From: an uncultured Prevotella sp.
Lineage (GTDB): Bacteria; Bacteroidota; Bacteroidia; Bacteroidales; Bacteroidaceae
DNA length: 64,000 bases
Reading direction: 5' to 3'
NCBI GenBank assembly: GCA_946999045.1
Contig: CAMQBR010000005.1
Coordinates: forward strand, 7,156 to 71,155
The notes under the pieces were generated by a model. That model was not told the origin of the DNA, ran no database searches, and worked only from the letters and a program-made list of their open reading frames with translations. Below are positions 47,395 through 56,716 of this stretch, one piece after another (within the stretch, counting starts at the first letter, position 1; each line of letters begins with the position of its first letter). A program made the position numbers and the translations under genes.

Positions 47395-47685
47395 ATGGCA
47401 CATAAGAAAGGTGTAGGTAGTTCTAAGAACGGCCGTGAATCAGCATCACAAAGATTAGGCGTAAAGATTTGGGGAGGCCAAAGTGTAGTGGCTGGCAACA
47501 TTATTGTTCGTCAACGTGGTTCTAAACATAACCCAGGACAGAACGTTGGTATGGGCAAAGATGATACTCTCTATGCTTTAACCGATGGAATTGTATACTT
47601 CCAAAAAGGTCGTAAAGACAGAAGTACCGTATCTGTTCTATCAGCAGAAGCCTACGCTGAAAAGACTAAAAAAGCTGAGGCTTAA
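47395..47685 (+). CDS. rpmA: 50S ribosomal protein L27
   Basis: L27 lies at the peptidyl-transferase centre. The 96-residue protein starts [24 protein letters not shown], the classical mature-type N-terminus without the cleaved leader seen in Firmicutes. It contains [23 protein letters not shown]. The tail is about ten residues longer than E. coli L27. It follows rplU by 19 bp. Confidence 0.97.
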   Translation: MAHKKGVGSSKNGRESASQRLGVKIWGGQSVVAGNIIVRQRGSKHNPGQNVGMGKDDTLYALTDGIVYFQKGRKDRSTVSVLSAEAYAEKTKKAEA

Positions 47686-47715
47686 CAAATAAAATCACTT
47701 ATTCCAAACAAACAC

Positions 47716-47752
47716 AGAATTCCCAATTCTCTACACGAGATTTGGGGATTCT
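47716..47752 (+). terminator. Terminator of rplU-rpmA
   Basis: Sixteen-nt arms (47716-47731 and 47737-47752) pair at 14 positions around a TACAC loop, 30 bp after the rpmA stop. The following T-tract is short. Confidence 0.7.
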
Positions 47753-47887
47753 TGCATTATAGCCCAATTTATTGTATAAATTATAACAAAAAGATCTATA
47801 CTACTACGAAATAATCATAAATAAACGACCATTTTACGAATAAGCTAAAATATTGCATTTCTATATACATTATTCAATTAAAAATAG

Positions 47888-47895
47888 TAACTTTG
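47888..47895 (+). promoter_or_regulatory. -7 element (TAACTTTG) for serS
   Basis: TAACTTTG followed by TCAACA, about 35 bp before the ATG. The same TAACTTTGTCAACA occurs before pgk (56664). Confidence 0.55.
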
Positions 47896-47929
47896 TCAAC
47901 AGATAGAAATATTTAAAATATAAATAAAC

Positions 47930-49219
47930 ATGCTTACACTTAAACTCATCACAGAAGAAACGGAACGTGTGATAAAAGGTTTAGAGAAGAAACACTTTAA
48001 GAATGCAAAAGAAACTATAGAAAAAGTGTTAGCCATTGATAAACAAAGGCGTGAATCTCAACAGACACTTGACAAGAATAAGCAAGAAGCCAATCAGCTT
48101 TCCAAAAAGATTGGAGCATTGGTGAAAGATAAAAAGATGGACGAAGCTAATGCGATAAAAGCGCAAGTGGCCACCTTGAAAGCTGAAGCTAAAACATTAC
48201 AAGAGACAATGGAAGCGGCAGAAAAGGATTTGACTACATTACTTTACTCCATTCCTAATATCCCTAACGATGATGTTCCAGAAGGTAAAGATGCTTCTGA
48301 CAATGTAGTTGTTAAAGAAGGTGGTGTTATTCCTAACCTTCCTGAAGGCGCATTGTGTCACTGGGATCTGTGCAAAAAGTTCAATCTCATAGACTTTGAC
48401 TTAGGTGTAAAGATTACTGGAGCTGGCTTTCCTATATATATAGGTAAGATGGCTCGCTTTCAACGTGCACTTGAAGCATTCTTCTTGGAAGAGGCTCGCA
48501 AGTCGGGTTATCTTGAAGTTCAACCTCCTTACGTTGTTAATCAGGCTTCAGGGTATGGCACTGGTCAGCTACCTGACAAGGAAAGTCAAATGTATCACGC
48601 TGAATTAGATGACCTCTACTTGATTCCAACCGCAGAGGTTCCTGTTACAAACATCTTCCGCAATGTTATTTTAGATGAGAAAGAGTTGCCTGTTAAGCGT
48701 TGTGCATACTCGGCATGTTTCCGTCGTGAAGCAGGTTCTTATGGTAAAGATGTTCGTGGTTTAAATCGTTTACATCAATTTGACAAGGTAGAATTGGTAC
48801 GTATTGACAAGCCAGAGCACTCTTACCAATCTTTACAAGAAATGTTAGACCATGTAGAAGGGTTGTGTAAGAAACTGGAACTGCCCTATCATATTCTTAA
48901 ACTTTGTGGAGGTGATATGAGCTTTACTTCTTCTATCTGCTTCGACTTTGAGGTATGGAGTGCTGCACAAAAACGCTGGCTCGAAGTATCATCTGTATCT
49001 AACTTTGAAAGTTACCAAGCTAACCGCTTGAAGTGTCGTTATCGTCATACAAATGATGGTAAGATAGAACTCTGCCATACGCTAAATGGTTCGGCTTTGG
49101 CATTACCTCGTATCGTAGCAAGTATCCTTGAAAACTATCAAACTCCAGAGGGTATTAGAGTACCTAAGGCTCTCGTTCCATACTGCGGATTTGACATAAT
49201 TGATGATCAGAACTTCTAA
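47930..49219 (+). CDS. serS: Seryl-tRNA synthetase
   Basis: The class II synthetase charges tRNA-Ser and tRNA-Sec. An N-terminal coiled-coil arm that grips the long variable arm spans about 30-105 (ESQQTLDKNKQEANQLSKKI). The catalytic core has motif 2 (CFRREAGSYGKDVRGLNRLHQFDKVELV) and motif 3 (ALPRIVASILENYQTPEG). The length of 429 is normal. It is monocistronic with its own promoter and terminator. Confidence 0.97.
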   Translation: MLTLKLITEETERVIKGLEKKHFKNAKETIEKVLAIDKQRRESQQTLDKNKQEANQLSKKIGALVKDKKMDEANAIKAQVATLKAEAKTLQETMEAAEKDLTTLLYSIPNIPNDDVPEGKDASDNVVVKEGGVIPNLPEGALCHWDLCKKFNLIDFDLGVKITGAGFPIYIGKMARFQRALEAFFLEEARKSGYLEVQPPYVVNQASGYGTGQLPDKESQMYHAELDDLYLIPTAEVPVTNIFRNVILDEKELPVKRCAYSACFRREAGSYGKDVRGLNRLHQFDKVELVRIDKPEHSYQSLQEMLDHVEGLCKKLELPYHILKLCGGDMSFTSSICFDFEVWSAAQKRWLEVSSVSNFESYQANRLKCRYRHTNDGKIELCHTLNGSALALPRIVASILENYQTPEGIRVPKALVPYCGFDIIDDQNF

Positions 49220-49232
49220 ATCAGATAACACT

Positions 49233-49279
49233 ATTAAATGAAAATGGCAGCTACAGCCTGCCACTTTCATTTAATTTTT
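49233..49279 (+). terminator. Terminator of serS
   Basis: ATTAAATGAAA..GGCAG pairs with CTGCC..TTTCATTTAAT (one internal 2-nt bulge on each side), loop CTACAGC, followed by TTTTC. Confidence 0.88.
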
Positions 49280-49401
49280 CTCTGCTTTTTTCACAACATA
49301 AATGTGGCATTATCATCTTTTTACCATAGCTTATACTTGTTGAAGAAAAAACTATAATACTATTGAACTTGATAACCTAAAACACTAATACAAAAACGAT
49401 T

Positions 49402-51768
49402 ATGAATAAAATTATTCGTAAAGATCAATTCTCTGAAAAAGTTTTTCTTTTAGAGGTTGAAGCTCCACTCATTGCCAAGAGTCGTAGAGCTGGAAACTTT
49501 GTCATTGTACGCACAGGAAGTCGTGGAGAGCGTATGCCTTTGACTATCGCTGATGCAGACATTGAAAAGGGAACCATTACATTGGTTGTACAAAAAGTGG
49601 GTATGTCTTCCATAAAATTGTGTAATCTCAATGTGGGCGACTATATTACTGACGTTGTAGGACCTTTGGGGAATGCTACACACATCGAAAAGTTTGGTAC
49701 CGTACTATGCGCTGGAGGTGGTGTAGGTGTTGCACCAATGTTACCCATTATAAAAGCTTTAAAGGTTGCTGGCAACAGAGTTTTATCGGTTTTGGCTGGT
49801 AGAAGCAAGGAGCTTATCATCATGGAAGATGAAGTTCGCAAGAACTCTGACGAGGTTATCATTATGACTGATGATGGTAGTTATGGCGAAAAAGGTGTGG
49901 TAACTGTTGGTATGGAGCAGTTTATCCAAAAAGAACACGTGGATAAGGCATTCGCTATAGGTCCTGCTATCATGATGAAATTCTGCTGTCTACTTACTCA
50001 AAAATATAATATCTCTACAGATGTATCCCTCAATACCATTATGGTTGACGGTACAGGTATGTGTGGTGCGTGTCGTTTAACCATTGGCGGACAAACGAAG
50101 TTCGTTTGTATTGACGGACCAGAGTTTGATGGTTCGCTGGTTGACTGGGATGAGATGTTTAAGCGTATGGGCACTTTCAAGGATGCTGAGCGTGCTGAAC
50201 TTGAACGTTTCCAAGCACATCAAGCCGAATTTGACGAGCAAAAAGAACCTAAAAAGTTGACCTTTACCATGGATGTTGAGCCAACAAACGATAGTTTAGA
50301 GGTATTAACAGATAGAAATGCAGAATGGCGTAAGGCGTTAAGAGCATCTATGAAGCCTAAAGAACGTACACAGATAGAACGTGCAAAGATGCCAGAACTG
50401 GATTCTGTATACAGAGCTACCACACTAAGAGAAGAGGTAAACCAGGGCTTAACCAAGGAAATGGCATTGTTAGAAGCAAAGCGTTGTCTTGATTGTGCCA
50501 AGCCTACATGCGTTCAGGGATGCCCTGTTAATATTAATATCCCTTCATTTATCAAGAATATCGAGCGCGGTCAGTTTTTAGCCGCAGCCAAAGTGTTGAA
50601 GAGTACCTCTGCCCTACCCGCTGTTTGTGGTCGTGTTTGCCCGCAAGAGAAGCAATGCGAAAGCAAATGTATTCATCTAAAAATGAAGAGTTCTGCTGTG
50701 GCTATTGGTAATTTAGAGCGCTTTGCAGCTGATTATCAGCGTGAAAGTGGACAAATAGCTCTACCAAAAGTAGCCCCTGCTAATGGCATAAAAGTGGCTG
50801 TAATAGGCTCAGGTCCGTCAGGATTAAGTTTTGCTGGCGATATGGTAAAGCTGGGTTACGATGTTCATGTATTTGAGGCATTGCATGAAATTGGTGGTGT
50901 ATTAAAGTATGGTATACCTGAATTCCGTCTTCCCAATGCTATTGTTGATGTTGAAATAGAAAACTTACGTAAGATGGGCGTACACTTCCAAACCGACTGT
51001 ATAGTAGGAAAAACTATCTCAATCACTGATTTGGAGAAAGAAAACTTCAAAGGAATCTTCGTTGGTTCGGGTGCTGGATTGCCAAAATTCATGGGCATTC
51101 CTGGTGAAAATGCCCTCAATATTATGTCATCTAATGAGTATCTTACACGTGTAAACTTAATGGATGCCTCTAATCCATCGTCAGATACACCCATCAATTT
51201 AGGTAAACACGTGATGGTAGTTGGCGGAGGTAACACCGCAATGGACTCTTGTCGTACGGCAAAACGATTGGGAGCAGAGGTTACATTGGTATACAGACGT
51301 TCGCAAGCCGAAATGCCTGCTCGTCTTGAAGAGGTTAAACATGCCAAGGAAGAAGGTATTAATTTTATGTGTTTGCACAATCCTATAAAATATTTAACCA
51401 ACGAAAAGGGTGCCGTTAAGGCTGCGATATTACAAGTAATGAGGTTAGGGGAGCCAGATGCCAGTGGGCGTTGTCGTCCTGAACCTATTGAGGGACAAAT
51501 GTTAACATTAGACATTGATCAGGTAATTGTAGCTATTGGCGTAAGTCCCAATCCATTGGTTCCTCGTTCAATAAAAGGACTTGAATTAGGTAAGAAGAAC
51601 ACTATCGTAGTTAATGACAGCATGCAATCTAACAAGCCAGAGATATATGCTGGTGGTGATATTGTGAGAGGTGGTGCTACAGTTATCTTAGCTATGGGCG
51701 ATGGTCGCCGAGCTGCTGCCAATATGAACAATCAACTTTCAACTGCACAAATGCCCCTAATTGAGTAA
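49402..51768 (+). CDS. NfnAB-like fusion (ferredoxin-NADP+ reductase and glutamate synthase-type subunits)
   Basis: The 788-residue flavoprotein joins two usually separate subunits. Residues 1-about 280 form a ferredoxin-NADP+ reductase/PyrK-like part with RMPLTIADAD, GGGVGVAPMLP and a 2Fe-2S site in DGTGMCGACR ... FVCIDGPEFDG. Residues about 330-788 resemble the small glutamate synthase subunit: 4Fe-4S cysteines in CLDCAKPTCVQGCPVN and CGRVCPQEKQCESKC, then FAD (VIGSGPSGLSFAG) and NADP (VVGGGNTAMDSCRTAKRLGA) folds. The family includes NfnAB, which couples NADH, ferredoxin and NADPH. No glutaminase partner is encoded next to it. Confidence 0.88.
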   Translation: MNKIIRKDQFSEKVFLLEVEAPLIAKSRRAGNFVIVRTGSRGERMPLTIADADIEKGTITLVVQKVGMSSIKLCNLNVGDYITDVVGPLGNATHIEKFGTVLCAGGGVGVAPMLPIIKALKVAGNRVLSVLAGRSKELIIMEDEVRKNSDEVIIMTDDGSYGEKGVVTVGMEQFIQKEHVDKAFAIGPAIMMKFCCLLTQKYNISTDVSLNTIMVDGTGMCGACRLTIGGQTKFVCIDGPEFDGSLVDWDEMFKRMGTFKDAERAELERFQAHQAEFDEQKEPKKLTFTMDVEPTNDSLEVLTDRNAEWRKALRASMKPKERTQIERAKMPELDSVYRATTLREEVNQGLTKEMALLEAKRCLDCAKPTCVQGCPVNINIPSFIKNIERGQFLAAAKVLKSTSALPAVCGRVCPQEKQCESKCIHLKMKSSAVAIGNLERFAADYQRESGQIALPKVAPANGIKVAVIGSGPSGLSFAGDMVKLGYDVHVFEALHEIGGVLKYGIPEFRLPNAIVDVEIENLRKMGVHFQTDCIVGKTISITDLEKENFKGIFVGSGAGLPKFMGIPGENALNIMSSNEYLTRVNLMDASNPSSDTPINLGKHVMVVGGGNTAMDSCRTAKRLGAEVTLVYRRSQAEMPARLEEVKHAKEEGINFMCLHNPIKYLTNEKGAVKAAILQVMRLGEPDASGRCRPEPIEGQMLTLDIDQVIVAIGVSPNPLVPRSIKGLELGKKNTIVVNDSMQSNKPEIYAGGDIVRGGATVILAMGDGRRAAANMNNQLSTAQMPLIE

Positions 51769-51827
51769 CACAAATAAGCAAATAGGAGGTAAACATCCTA
51801 AGTTCAAATAAAAAGTGCAAAAAAAAA

Positions 51828-52747
51828 GAGTCTTTCGTTAAATGCATAGATAGGAAACAAAAAATATATTTCTTATATGGTAAAAATAAAGCTGGCATTA
51901 TCTATCTTTGCAGTAACAAAAAATGATGATAAATGAGTACCAGTATAATGCATAAAGTTTTTGGTATATTCTTACAAGAATGTTTGTATATGCATTGCGA
52001 AAATAATAAAATAGTCTTGAATATCCAAACTCCATCATACAAATTTTTCTGTTCGGAGTGTGGAAGCTACAATGTCGTGCATAATGGTTTCATCGCTAAA
52101 CGCTTGTAAGCGTTCCGTCAGGCTGTTCAAAGACTTTCGCTGAGATGAGAATCCAACGTGTAAAATGTTCAGATTGTGGCTGCATAAAGAATGCAACCAG
52201 CGATTTCGCAAAAGGCAAGCGCAGACACACGAACGCTTTCGCCAATATGGGTAATATACCTTTCGCACTTTGCAACCATACAGAAAATTCATGGTTTCTG
52301 GACGTATCTTGGGACATGATGCGGAATATACAGATGGAGTTCCTGCAGAAATGGAAGTACTGATCTTTCGAATCGCAAATACATATCTATAGACGAGTTT
52401 GCAACACACAAAGGACAAGTCTACAAGACATCACTCAAAAAAAACTTGAGGTAAATATGGAATCAAACTAACAAGAACAATGCGGAATTGCTACTATATG
52501 AATGGATACGGCAGGCCATGGATTCGGAAATGCATCCATTGATAAAAATGGCTGCTACCTTGCGATCATACAAACCATATATACTTGCATGGTATGCTTA
52601 TCCCGTATCAAATGGGCCTACAGAAGGTATAAACAACAAGACGAAAGTGCTAAAAAACAAATATATGGATCTGGAAACGATGAATTCTTCACGTTAAAGC
52701 TATACGCTCTACATGGAAAGCGTCTACGAATTTAACGGGATAGAACC
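51828..52747 (+). mobile_element. Decayed ISL3-family insertion sequence
   Basis: A 920-bp relic has matching ends: GAGTCTTTCGTTAAATGCAT on the left and GGTTCTATCCCGTTAAATTC read inward on the right, with the common core CGTTAAATnCnTAGA. Plus-strand frames give an ISL3 N-terminus (from ATG 51931, FFCSECGSYNVVHNGF), RIQRVKCSDCGCIKN, KYISIDEFATHKGQVYKTSL around the first catalytic Asp, then MAATLRSYKPYILAWYAYP and VSNGPTEGINNKTKVLKNKY near the C-terminus. The frames are broken by several stops and shifts, and roughly 150 codons of the middle are missing. Confidence 0.82.
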
Positions 52748-52964
52748 TAAATATGACAACAAAAGAAAGCGGCAAATCCCTACGCTATAACATACAGCTC
52801 TTTCAGATCATTTCCATATCGGGTGGGTGTGGTGTGTGAGTCTTCTATTTGTCTCCTTTCAGTGCTTACTTACCATGCCCTCAAGATGTTTGTACCCTTT
52901 GGCACAATGTTTGTAATGTATTACATTATATAATAACCAATGAAAAGAAAGGTAAGAAAATAAT
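52748..52964. promoter_or_regulatory. clpC upstream region with a palindromic site
   Basis: This 217-bp region separates the IS relic from clpC. It holds a perfect palindrome, TAATGTA-T-TACATTA (52914-52928), 37 bp before the clpC ATG. That is a likely operator or a DNA hairpin; the regulator is unknown. No clear TAnnTTTG was identified, so the clpC promoter is open. Confidence 0.4.
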
Positions 52965-55502
52965 ATGACAAGTCAGTTTTCACCAAAAGTATCTGAAGTT
53001 CTCGCCTTTAGTCGGGAAGAAGCTACCAGACTGGCAAGTCGTTCGGTAGGACCCGAACATTTGCTTTTAGCTATGATGAGAGAAAAGAATAGCACAGTAC
53101 AACAAGTGTTTGAGAAACTAAATGTCAACCTATCTATTGTAAAAGTTGAATTAGAAAAAAAAGTAAGAGAAGAAGAAATACAAGAACCACTACAAACAAA
53201 CGAATTGGTACTAAATGAACAGGCCAGCAACATTCTTAAGTTAGCTGTTTTGGAGGCACGTGTACAGCATATGCAAATGGTAGAAGTACAGCATTTGTTG
53301 CTTGCTATCTTACACGACAGAACTAATAATGGGGCAAAAGAGGTTTTAGAAATCAATAATATGAACTACGAAGACACATTATCCTATCTGCAAAGTAGGG
53401 TTAAACCTGCCAAAAGCAGTCTTAACTTACCCGATGAAGATGAGGAAATGGATTTTGATAATCATCAGCAGGAACAAAATGACAATCAGCAATCTAACTC
53501 ACAAACTACCACACAAGCTAAACATACAAATGGGAATACACCTATATTAGATAACTTTTCTACCGATTTAACAGAAGCTGCTCAACATGGAAAGCTAGAT
53601 CCTGTAGTTGGTAGAGAAAAGGAAATAATGCGTGTAATAGAGATATTAGGCAGACGCAAAAAGAATAATCCTATTCTTATTGGTGAACCAGGTGTAGGTA
53701 AGAGTGCCATTGTAGAAGGCTTGGCACAACTGATTGCTAAGCGCAAAACGTCTCCTATATTGTTTAACAGGCGACTGGTTAGCTTGGATATGACGGCTAT
53801 TGTAGCTGGAACTAAATACCGAGGTCAGTTTGAAGAGCGTATCCGTACCTTGATGAAAGAACTGGAAAGAAATCCAAACATAATTGTCTTTATTGACGAA
53901 ATTCATACATTAATCGGAGCAGGTAGCACACCAGGAAGCATGGATGCTGCTAACATTATGAAACCAGCATTAGCTCGTGGTACCATACAGTGCATTGGAG
54001 CAACAACACTAGATGAATATAGAAATTCTATTGAGAAAGATGGAGCCTTGGAACGACGTTTCCAAAAGGTTATTGTTGAGCCTACCAACGACTATGAAAC
54101 TTTACAAATATTGCACAACATAAAAGATAGATACGAGCAACATCATCAAGTTACATACACAAATGATGCATTGTTGGCTTGTGTCAAACTGACAGAAAGA
54201 TATATCAATGACCGTTTCTTACCCGATAAAGCGATCGATGCGATGGACGAAGTTGGCTCTAAAGTACACTTGCAACATGCTAACGTGCCTTCGTATATCA
54301 CTGATAAAGAGAAAGATATAAATGAAGTAATACAAAAAAAGCAAGCAGCTGTTCATAATCAGAACTTTGAATTGGCAGCAAGTTTCAGAGACAAACAAAC
54401 AGAACTGGAAGCTGAATTGGAAAAACTTAATAAAGAATGGGCTTCTGGTAAGATAGAAAATCGTGTGCAGATTACAGAAAAAGAAGTTGCTGAGGTTGTT
54501 GCCATGATGACAGGTATACCTGTTCAACAAATGGGAGAAGCTGAGGGTATTCGCTTAAAAGGTATGGCAAACGAACTAAAACAAACCGTTATTGCACAAG
54601 ATGCAGCCATTGATAAATTAGTGAAATCTATACAGCGTAACCGTATTGGCTTAAAAGATCCCAACCATCCCATTGGCACATTTATGTTTTTAGGTCCTAC
54701 AGGTGTGGGTAAAACATATTTAGCAAAGAAGTTAGCTGAGTTTATGTTCGGTTCTACTGAAAATCTTATTCGCATTGACATGAGCGAATACACAGAGAGT
54801 TTTAATACATCTCGTTTGGTAGGCGCACCTCCAGGATATGTGGGTTATGAGGAGGGTGGACAATTAACAGAAAAGGTTAGGCGGCATCCTTACTCTATCA
54901 TCTTGCTTGATGAGATAGAAAAGGCTCACGGAAATGTTTTTAATATGTTGTTACAGGTACTAGATGAAGGTAGATTGACCGATGGAAACGGTAGGTTGGT
55001 TGACTTTAGAAACACGGTAATTATCATGACTTCTAATGCTGGTACTCAACAGCTAAAGGAGTTTGGGCATGGGGTTGGCTTTAAATTCTACAGGTCTAAT
55101 AATCTCTGTCAAGACGAACAAGACAAAGAGTATGCTCGTAGCATTATCCAAAAAAGTTTGAGCAAACAATTTGCTCCAGAGTTTTTAAATCGTTTAGATG
55201 AGATTATTACTTTCGATCAGCTTGACTTAAATGCGATGAAGCAGATTATCAACATCGAACTAAAACATCTCTTTAAGCGCATTGAGAATTTGGGGTATCA
55301 AGTTAAAATTACGAATAAAGCTAAAGAATTTGTTGCTAGCAAAGGTTATGATATACAATATGGTGCTCGTCCATTGAAGCGTGCTATACAATATTATATA
55401 GAAGACGGCATTGCCGAACGCATTATCAACAAAGAAATTCATTTGGCTGATACCATTTCTATTGAAAAGAATCCAGGAAAGGATGAACTTGTTATCAAAT
55501 AA
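52965..55502 (+). CDS. clpC: ATP-dependent Clp protease ATP-binding subunit ClpC
   Basis: A class I Clp/Hsp100 unfoldase that feeds substrates to ClpP. The 845-residue protein has an N-domain (about 1-150), a Gln/Asn-rich linker, first AAA+ module (Walker A GEPGVGKSAIVEG), a UVR-type segment (NQNFELAASFRDKQTELEAE) and a second AAA+ module ([19 protein letters not shown]). GYVGYEEGGQLTEKVR and the arginine-finger region RFLPDKAIDAMD are present. The UVR segment distinguishes ClpC from ClpA and ClpB. No mcsA/mcsB or ctsR lies next to it. Confidence 0.94.
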   Translation: MTSQFSPKVSEVLAFSREEATRLASRSVGPEHLLLAMMREKNSTVQQVFEKLNVNLSIVKVELEKKVREEEIQEPLQTNELVLNEQASNILKLAVLEARVQHMQMVEVQHLLLAILHDRTNNGAKEVLEINNMNYEDTLSYLQSRVKPAKSSLNLPDEDEEMDFDNHQQEQNDNQQSNSQTTTQAKHTNGNTPILDNFSTDLTEAAQHGKLDPVVGREKEIMRVIEILGRRKKNNPILIGEPGVGKSAIVEGLAQLIAKRKTSPILFNRRLVSLDMTAIVAGTKYRGQFEERIRTLMKELERNPNIIVFIDEIHTLIGAGSTPGSMDAANIMKPALARGTIQCIGATTLDEYRNSIEKDGALERRFQKVIVEPTNDYETLQILHNIKDRYEQHHQVTYTNDALLACVKLTERYINDRFLPDKAIDAMDEVGSKVHLQHANVPSYITDKEKDINEVIQKKQAAVHNQNFELAASFRDKQTELEAELEKLNKEWASGKIENRVQITEKEVAEVVAMMTGIPVQQMGEAEGIRLKGMANELKQTVIAQDAAIDKLVKSIQRNRIGLKDPNHPIGTFMFLGPTGVGKTYLAKKLAEFMFGSTENLIRIDMSEYTESFNTSRLVGAPPGYVGYEEGGQLTEKVRRHPYSIILLDEIEKAHGNVFNMLLQVLDEGRLTDGNGRLVDFRNTVIIMTSNAGTQQLKEFGHGVGFKFYRSNNLCQDEQDKEYARSIIQKSLSKQFAPEFLNRLDEIITFDQLDLNAMKQIINIELKHLFKRIENLGYQVKITNKAKEFVASKGYDIQYGARPLKRAIQYYIEDGIAERIINKEIHLADTISIEKNPGKDELVIK

Positions 55503-56716
55503 CATCCACACAGAATCAACCTACAAGTGCAAATATACAAGACGTATTTGAAGAATTCGCACTTTGGTGTAGAAAGGTTTAATTTTTCTCTCAGTCATTC
55601 ATTCAATTTCTCTCATATTGACATTATTCTCCTGTATTGTTCAAAAGAAACCTTTTTCGGTATATATTGCCTGATATAACTTCACTCTCGGAAACCAAAT
55701 TAAGCAAATAATGAAACCAAACGCAAATAAAGGTAAATCAGAAGACGAAAACCATATACTTAAGCAAAGGTCGACTTTCTCCAAAAGCTATAAGATAGAA
55801 GCTTATTTCTTCTCTTGAAGTCTATGGTTTGAAGTTCTCATACGATAGAATGACTTTCAAAACAGCCGAAATCGGCAGAAAGTTCGATTACTATTCCTTT
55901 CATAAGAACTTTGAAACAACTAACAAGGAAGAAGCAAAAAACACATCAAATAGTACAAGAGATAATAGAAAAGAAAGAACAACCTAATATAGGCTACCAA
56001 ATAGATACTGCTTGGCTGCGAGAGAAACCAGGCAAACAGAAAGAAGTGATGAACGTGGTATGTAATTTCTTTCCAACTATAAACATTATTTTAAAAGTGC
56101 AGAAACAGGAATATTTCATCAAGAACACTTGTTATTCGGTCGTGAAGTCTTATCTTTGTAAACAGAATAGCAAGCGTTCTTTATTTAACTGCTACACAAA
56201 GCATCTCGCTCGTTTCCAAATCGTTATCTATTTTGTTGCATTGATAAGATAACATCTTTATCTTCAATTAGATACCTTTTAATAATTATCTGAATGCTGC
56301 AATCTGCATGTAATTGGAAAGTAAACTCTCCTTTTAGGATGATTATGTCAAATACTTTATGCTTCAAGGTATTACAAATTACATTTATATGATGTGCAAG
56401 TATTGTTAATTCGTTATTCTTCAAATTCAAAATTTAAAAAAATAAGGCATAAAAAACATAGCTTGTTTTATCAGTACAATATTAAACTAAAATAAACTTC
56501 GCACTGGCAGATATAACGAATTTTGCTTGAATAATGCATTGGTTATTTATACATATATTTTTGTCCCCTTGACAACTGGGAGAACATACATTATTATATA
56601 CAGAGTATAACAAAAGATAAAAAGAAACTTAAAGAAATAGATGCATATTACATTAAAAATTCGTAACTTTGTCAACAAGAAAAGATTCATTTAATTAAAA
56701 ACTAAATTATACGCAA
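55503..56716. other. 1.2-kb orphan intergenic region before pgk
   Basis: Only two modest frames occur: 113 codons on plus (55911-56252, MKQLTRKKQKTHQIVQEIIE...) and 68 codons on minus from a TTG (56224-56430). Neither matches a family I know. The segment 55730-56250 has the look of decayed coding DNA: Lys-rich frames in several phases, such as SKSYKIEAYFFS and RMTFKTAEIGRKFDYYSFHKN. It is probably a degraded accessory or mobile gene. The final 250 bp hold the pgk promoter. Confidence 0.5.
56664..56671 (+). promoter_or_regulatory. -7 element (TAACTTTG) for pgk
   Basis: TAACTTTG followed by TCAACA, 46-53 bp before the ATG, identical over 14 bp to the serS promoter. Confidence 0.55.

Noticed and set aside
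56224..56430. 68-codon minus-strand frame from a TTG
   Set aside because: The start codon is weak, no promoter is visible and no family was recognised; kept only as part of the orphan region.
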